A DNA stretch of 38,597 nt, from assembly GCA_013416795.1 (NCBI GenBank), contig RQSC01000007.1, positions 144,813 through 183,409 on the forward strand, given 5' to 3'. The notes beneath the pieces are model-generated. The model was not told the DNA's origin. It worked only from the letters and a program-made list of their open reading frames with translations, and made no database searches. Each line of letters starts with the position of its first letter. Position 1 is the first letter of the stretch. Shown piece after piece: positions 35,050-38,597 of the stretch. Position numbers and translations under genes: made by a program. Source of the DNA: Prasinococcaceae sp. CCMP 1430. Its lineage: Eukaryota > Prasinodermophyta > Palmophyllophyceae > Prasinococcales > Prasinococcaceae.

Positions 35050-38000
35050 CTAGCGAAGCTCGTCCTTGGCGTCCTCGGACCCCTCCTGCCCCTCGCCCGC
35101 CGCCGGGTCTTCCTCGCCCGCGGGGGCATCGACGTCTGCTGCGCCCTCGACGCCCTCGGCGCCCTCGGCGCCTGCCTGCCCCCCCTCATCGGCGCCGCCA
35201 TCCGAGGCCGCCGTGTCACCCCCCGCCGCACTCTCGCCCTCGCCCTGGCCCGCCGTGGCCTCGCCCTCGGCCTTGTCGTCGGTGGCGTTGGTCTTGGTGG
35301 CGTTGACCTTGGCCTTGGGCGGCTTAGGCTTGGGCGTCGCCTTGAGGCGATCGAAGCGCTTCTGAAGGGGCGCCACCCGCTCGGCAAGCTCGTGCACGCG
35401 GTATGCCGGCTCCTCAAGCAGGCTCCTCTCTTCCTGCTCGGCGTTCTTGTTAGCCACGAACTCCTCAAGCGCCTCGACGTCCTCGAGAAGGTTGGCGATC
35501 TTCGTCGCGTTGATGTATGGCTTCGACTCGGGCCACTGCGTGAGCGACTCCTTCGATTTGGTGATCCACTTGTTGACCGCCTTGAGGGCCGCTGGCCGCG
35601 CCTGCATCTCGTTCAGCCGCTCGAAGATGGCGTCACCGGTCTTCTTGAGCTCAGCCAGCTTGTCGACGAAGGCAGTGGATGGCTCGTCGGCACCGTCCAT
35701 GTACAGCCAGTCCTCGGCGTCGGTGAGCGCCTCGATGAACACCTCGCGCTCCTCTTCAGAGCTGACGTCGAACACGCCGCTGTCCTCGTCGCGCATTTTG
35801 GAGCGCGTCTCGATAGCGTACGCCTCGAGCTCGTTCTTGGCCGCCGCGGTGGCAAGCTTCTCCAAGTCAGCATCGTTGAGCTTCCTCATGGTTTCCTTCG
35901 CCGCCTCCATCGTCGGCGCGTCCAGCCCGGCGTACTGCATTGGGCTGATCTCGATCCTGAGCTGGGGCTTGAAGGTCTTGTTCTTGGCTTTGAGCTCGTA
36001 CTTCGGGGCCGCCGGCTTCTCCTCGGCGGGCTTCTCGCCCTCCTCCGCGGGCTTGTCGCTCTCCTCGGCACTCTTGTCGGCCTCGGCCTCCTCGGGACCC
36101 TTGGCGGCGCCCTCGTCCTCCAGCAACTTGCGGGCAGACGACGTCTCTGCGGCGGGGTCCTCGGCGGCGTCCGCTCCCTCCTCAGTCGCCTCGGTGGCTT
36201 CGTCTCCTTCGGCCTTGGCGCCCTCCTCCTCGGCCGCCTTGGTGCCCTCCTCGGCCTTGGCTTTCTCCTTCTTCGGCGCCTTCTCCTTCTTGGCCTTGGG
36301 CGGCTTGATGGTCACATTGACCATCTCCACCACCTCGACGATGGCCTCGGCCTTGTTGAGGCTCACGAGGCCGTAGCGATCGACACCGAAGTGCATCTTG
36401 ACCTTGGTGATGTTTGCAGACTCGTACTTCGGCGTCGGCAAGCGGTCGCCTCCCAGGGTGTACTTCTCCTGGACGTCGGCCATGCCGCTGACGTTGAAGC
36501 CCAGGGATTCGGCCTTGGCGACGCCCGGCGGCAGCTGAACGTCCTCCGCCGAGGGTTCGCCGTACTTGATGGTGGTGATGGCGTCCTCGCCGGTGAACGG
36601 CAGGCTGACCACGCGCTTGTTGGGAAGCACCTTGAGCGGGGGCAGGAACGAGCTGTCCTCCTCGCCCTCCATGCTGATCGTCATGGGGTACGTGGTAACG
36701 TCGTTCAGGCCGAACGGACGCATGCGGAAGGTGGTCGAGAGGTTGGCGGCGTACAGCGCCGTGCCGAAGACCACGGCCTCAGCTGAGTCCAGGTGGCGGT
36801 CGAGATCGCGGCCGCCCAGGGTCTTGGAAAGCTCCTCCACGACGCGCGGGATGCGAGTTCCGCCGCCGAGCAGCTCGATGTTCTCGATCATGTCCACGGT
36901 GACGCCAATTTCGCTCGCACGCTCGAGTACGCGCTCGAGGGGCGCCGCGACGCGCGCGAACAGATCGGCGCACAGCTCATGGAACTTGGGCGGGTTGATG
37001 GAAGACCTGAGGTCGGTGTCCTCATAGATGGCCTCGACGTTGCAGGGGGCGTTGACGTTGGCGGTCAGAGACAGCACCTCCTTGGTCTTGGCCACCTCCT
37101 TGCGCATCTTGCCCATGGCCCTCGGCACGGTGCGGATGTCGACGCCCCCCAGCATCTTCTCGTGCTTCGCGTTGAATTCCTGCGCGAAGTGGTCCATCAG
37201 GCACACGTCAAAGTCCTCGCCGCCCAGCGCCTCGTCCCACTCGATGGCGCGCGGGACGAACTGGCCGACGCTCTTCTTGGTCGAGCCCTTGCCGGTGGTG
37301 TACGAGTTGAACTCGTACAGCGCGGCCCAGGTGTTGGTGGCGCCCATGTCGTAGAACACCACGTGGGTCGTCTCCTCGAACTTCTTATCGATGCCGTACT
37401 GGAGCGCCGCGGCGCTCGGCTCGTTGAGCAGGGCGAGCACGTTCATGCCCGCGATCTCAGCGGCGTCGAGCAGCGCCACGCGGTGCTCCTGGCCGAAGAA
37501 TGGCGGCACCGTGAGCACGGCGTCGCGAATTTCGGACTTGGCGTGCTCCTTGGTGAAGTCGAGGACATAGTGGAGCATTGACGCCATCATCTCCTCCGGC
37601 GCGAACGACTGCCCCCCTTCGGCGTTGAACACAGGGACGCCGCGCTCCTCGTCGGCGGTGATGTTGTAAAAATGGAAGGTGTCCGCGTACTTTGCCACCA
37701 GCTCCTCGCTGAACCCCTGGGCGAGCGCGTCGCGCACGCGCTCAAACACGAGGTTCGGGTACCGCGGCGCGATCGCCTTGGCCTCCTCGCCTGCGAGAAG
37801 CCAGGCACGCGCGCGGGTCAGCGTGCGCCACGCCGCTCGCCGCCTCGGTCGACCGCGCGCCGATCAGCACACCGATCGAGTGCGCGCCGCGCAGAGCGCG
37901 CGCGCGCGACGCACCCAGGATGCGCTCGCCCTTGCCCTTCGAGAAGGCCACCACCGCCGGGGCTTTTCTCTTGCCCATCTCATTGAGGACGATGTCGATC

Positions 38001-38140
38001 GGGGTCTTGCCTGGCTTTACGACGCACGCCTTGAGGTTCTGCCCGCCGACGTCTACGCCGATCACCGCCGGGCGCGCCGCCGGCACCGCCGCGAGCAGCG
38101 CAGCCGCGAGCAGCGCCGTGCGCGCGCGCGCGCGCGCGCT
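35050..38140 (-). CDS. HYOU1: ER-lumen HSP70 of the GRP170/HYOU1 (Lhs1) class
   Basis: A large ER chaperone and nucleotide-exchange partner of BiP. Two visible exons (38140-37915, 37790-35050) give about 988 residues. The 124-base intron (GTGCGT donor, CTGAC) is in phase 1 and restores ERILG|EEAKAIAPRYPN. A hydrophobic Ala/Leu signal peptide ends at about AARPA, followed by VIGVDVGGQNLK (phosphate 1). AVLTVPPFFGQEHR, VFYDMGATNTWAALYEF and ENIELLGGGTRIPRVVEEL follow. A beta domain, a long Glu/Lys/Ala acidic insert (KPAEE-type repeats) and an alpha domain complete the GRP170 layout. The protein ends AKDELR: a KDEL tetrapeptide plus Arg. No ATG is in frame just before the signal peptide. An ATG in another frame at about 38179 is separated from it by a CG dinucleotide run and a TAG, so an indel or an upstream exon is likely. 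Confidence 0.88.
38119..38139. repeat. CG dinucleotide run at start of HSP70 signal peptide
   Basis: About ten CG units coding for alternating Ala-Arg just before the hydrophobic signal core. A length error here would shift the frame and could explain the missing start codon. Confidence 0.8.
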
Positions 38141-38597
38141 ACGCCGGCCGGGCCTCGGCGCCCGGTCGGTCGGCGCCCATCCGTTTCGATGTGCGCGCGA
38201 CACCGACACCGACCCACACTCAATTTGATCACCGGATCTCCTGGCTGGACGCACGGCTGATGCTGACCTGACTGAATCCCCTGCCGGTCTGTCTGTCTGT
38301 GTGGTGTGGTGCACCTCGAGCTCTTCTTCAGTCAGGTCAGGTCTCGCGAAAAGCCTGCGACGGCGAGGCTGCGACTGGCTGAACACCCGCGCGCTGTGGT
38401 CTTGCAAGCTCCGACCGACAGTTGCTGCTGCTCCTCCCCCGGCGCACGGTCCCGCGCAGGCGAAATGCCGTTTTTGATCCGATTTTGGGCGGACGCGCTG
38501 CCGCGGCGGCGGGGGCGGCGCGCGGTACCGTCCGTGGCGGTGCAGCGAGAGCCGCCTCGGCCGAGCGCGGCGAATTGGCGGAATCGCGCGGTGCGCC
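38141..38597. other. HSP70 5' flank to window end
   Basis: No further gene is recognised. The open frame runs on to an ATG at 38407 but gives about 100 non-signal-like residues, so I treat it as leader. TCTGTCTGTCTG (38288-38299) and TCAGGTCAGG-type short repeats are present. TTTTTGATCC (38471-38480) matches the motif at 22423-22432 in reverse. I looked for an ER-stress element (CCAAT-N9-CCACG) and saw none. Confidence 0.4.

Noticed and set aside
35026-36786. 586-residue Leu/Gly-rich plus-strand frame
   Set aside because: Mirror of the Glu/Lys/Ala-rich HSP70 region; not a membrane protein gene.

Overview
The window is nuclear DNA of a very GC-rich eukaryote. It holds about 19 protein genes on both strands, most of them recognisable housekeeping genes. 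The genes are close together (convergent neighbours can be 21-90 bases apart) and many have short introns of 79-178 bases. A likely BBS9/PTHB1 exon suggests a flagellate. A plant/alga-type LPA1 kinase, a plant-type KDM3 demethylase, an mTERF/helicase-associated-domain protein and AAACCCTAA-type motifs near gene starts point to a unicellular alga or a relative (haptophyte, stramenopile and chlorarachniophyte are all possible). I cannot fix the lineage from the sequence. No rRNA, tRNA, transposon or CRISPR array was found.

Left third (1-12.2 kb): a BBS9-like exon at the edge (-); a four-exon calcineurin-like phosphoesterase (+); a family 31 glycosyltransferase (+) convergent with a methyltransferase/2-oxoglutarate oxygenase fusion (-); a short-chain dehydrogenase/prostaglandin-reductase-3 fusion (+); an Ala-rich unknown (-); a long GT microsatellite; an FKBP isomerase (+) convergent with an ERp38-like disulfide isomerase (-) that runs into a 190-base gap.

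Middle (12.2-27.8 kb): a large EF-hand, single-pass membrane protein (+); a YtqB-like methyltransferase broken at a single N (-); a replication factor C small subunit (+); an mTERF/HA-domain protein (-) whose 5' end collides with a GT-B glycosyltransferase (+); a HAD phosphatase (-); a KDM3-type JmjC demethylase (+); the ribosome-biogenesis factor CMS1 (+); a histone-fold protein (-); and a 46-residue ORF (+).

Right third (28-38.6 kb): the largest subunit of RNA polymerase III in one exon (+), the LPA1 P-loop kinase (-), and an ER HSP70 of the GRP170/HYOU1 class (-).

Genes of one process are not grouped into operons. Two themes recur: chromatin, replication and transcription (KDM3, histone fold, RFC, Pol III), and the secretory pathway (GRP170, disulfide isomerase, glycosyltransferases). 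The observation I rate highest is that both ER chaperones in the window end in a K/RDEL tetrapeptide followed by one extra basic residue (KDELR and RDELK). Next come two multidomain enzyme fusions and a uniform intron signature (GTRCG donor, YTGAC branch site).
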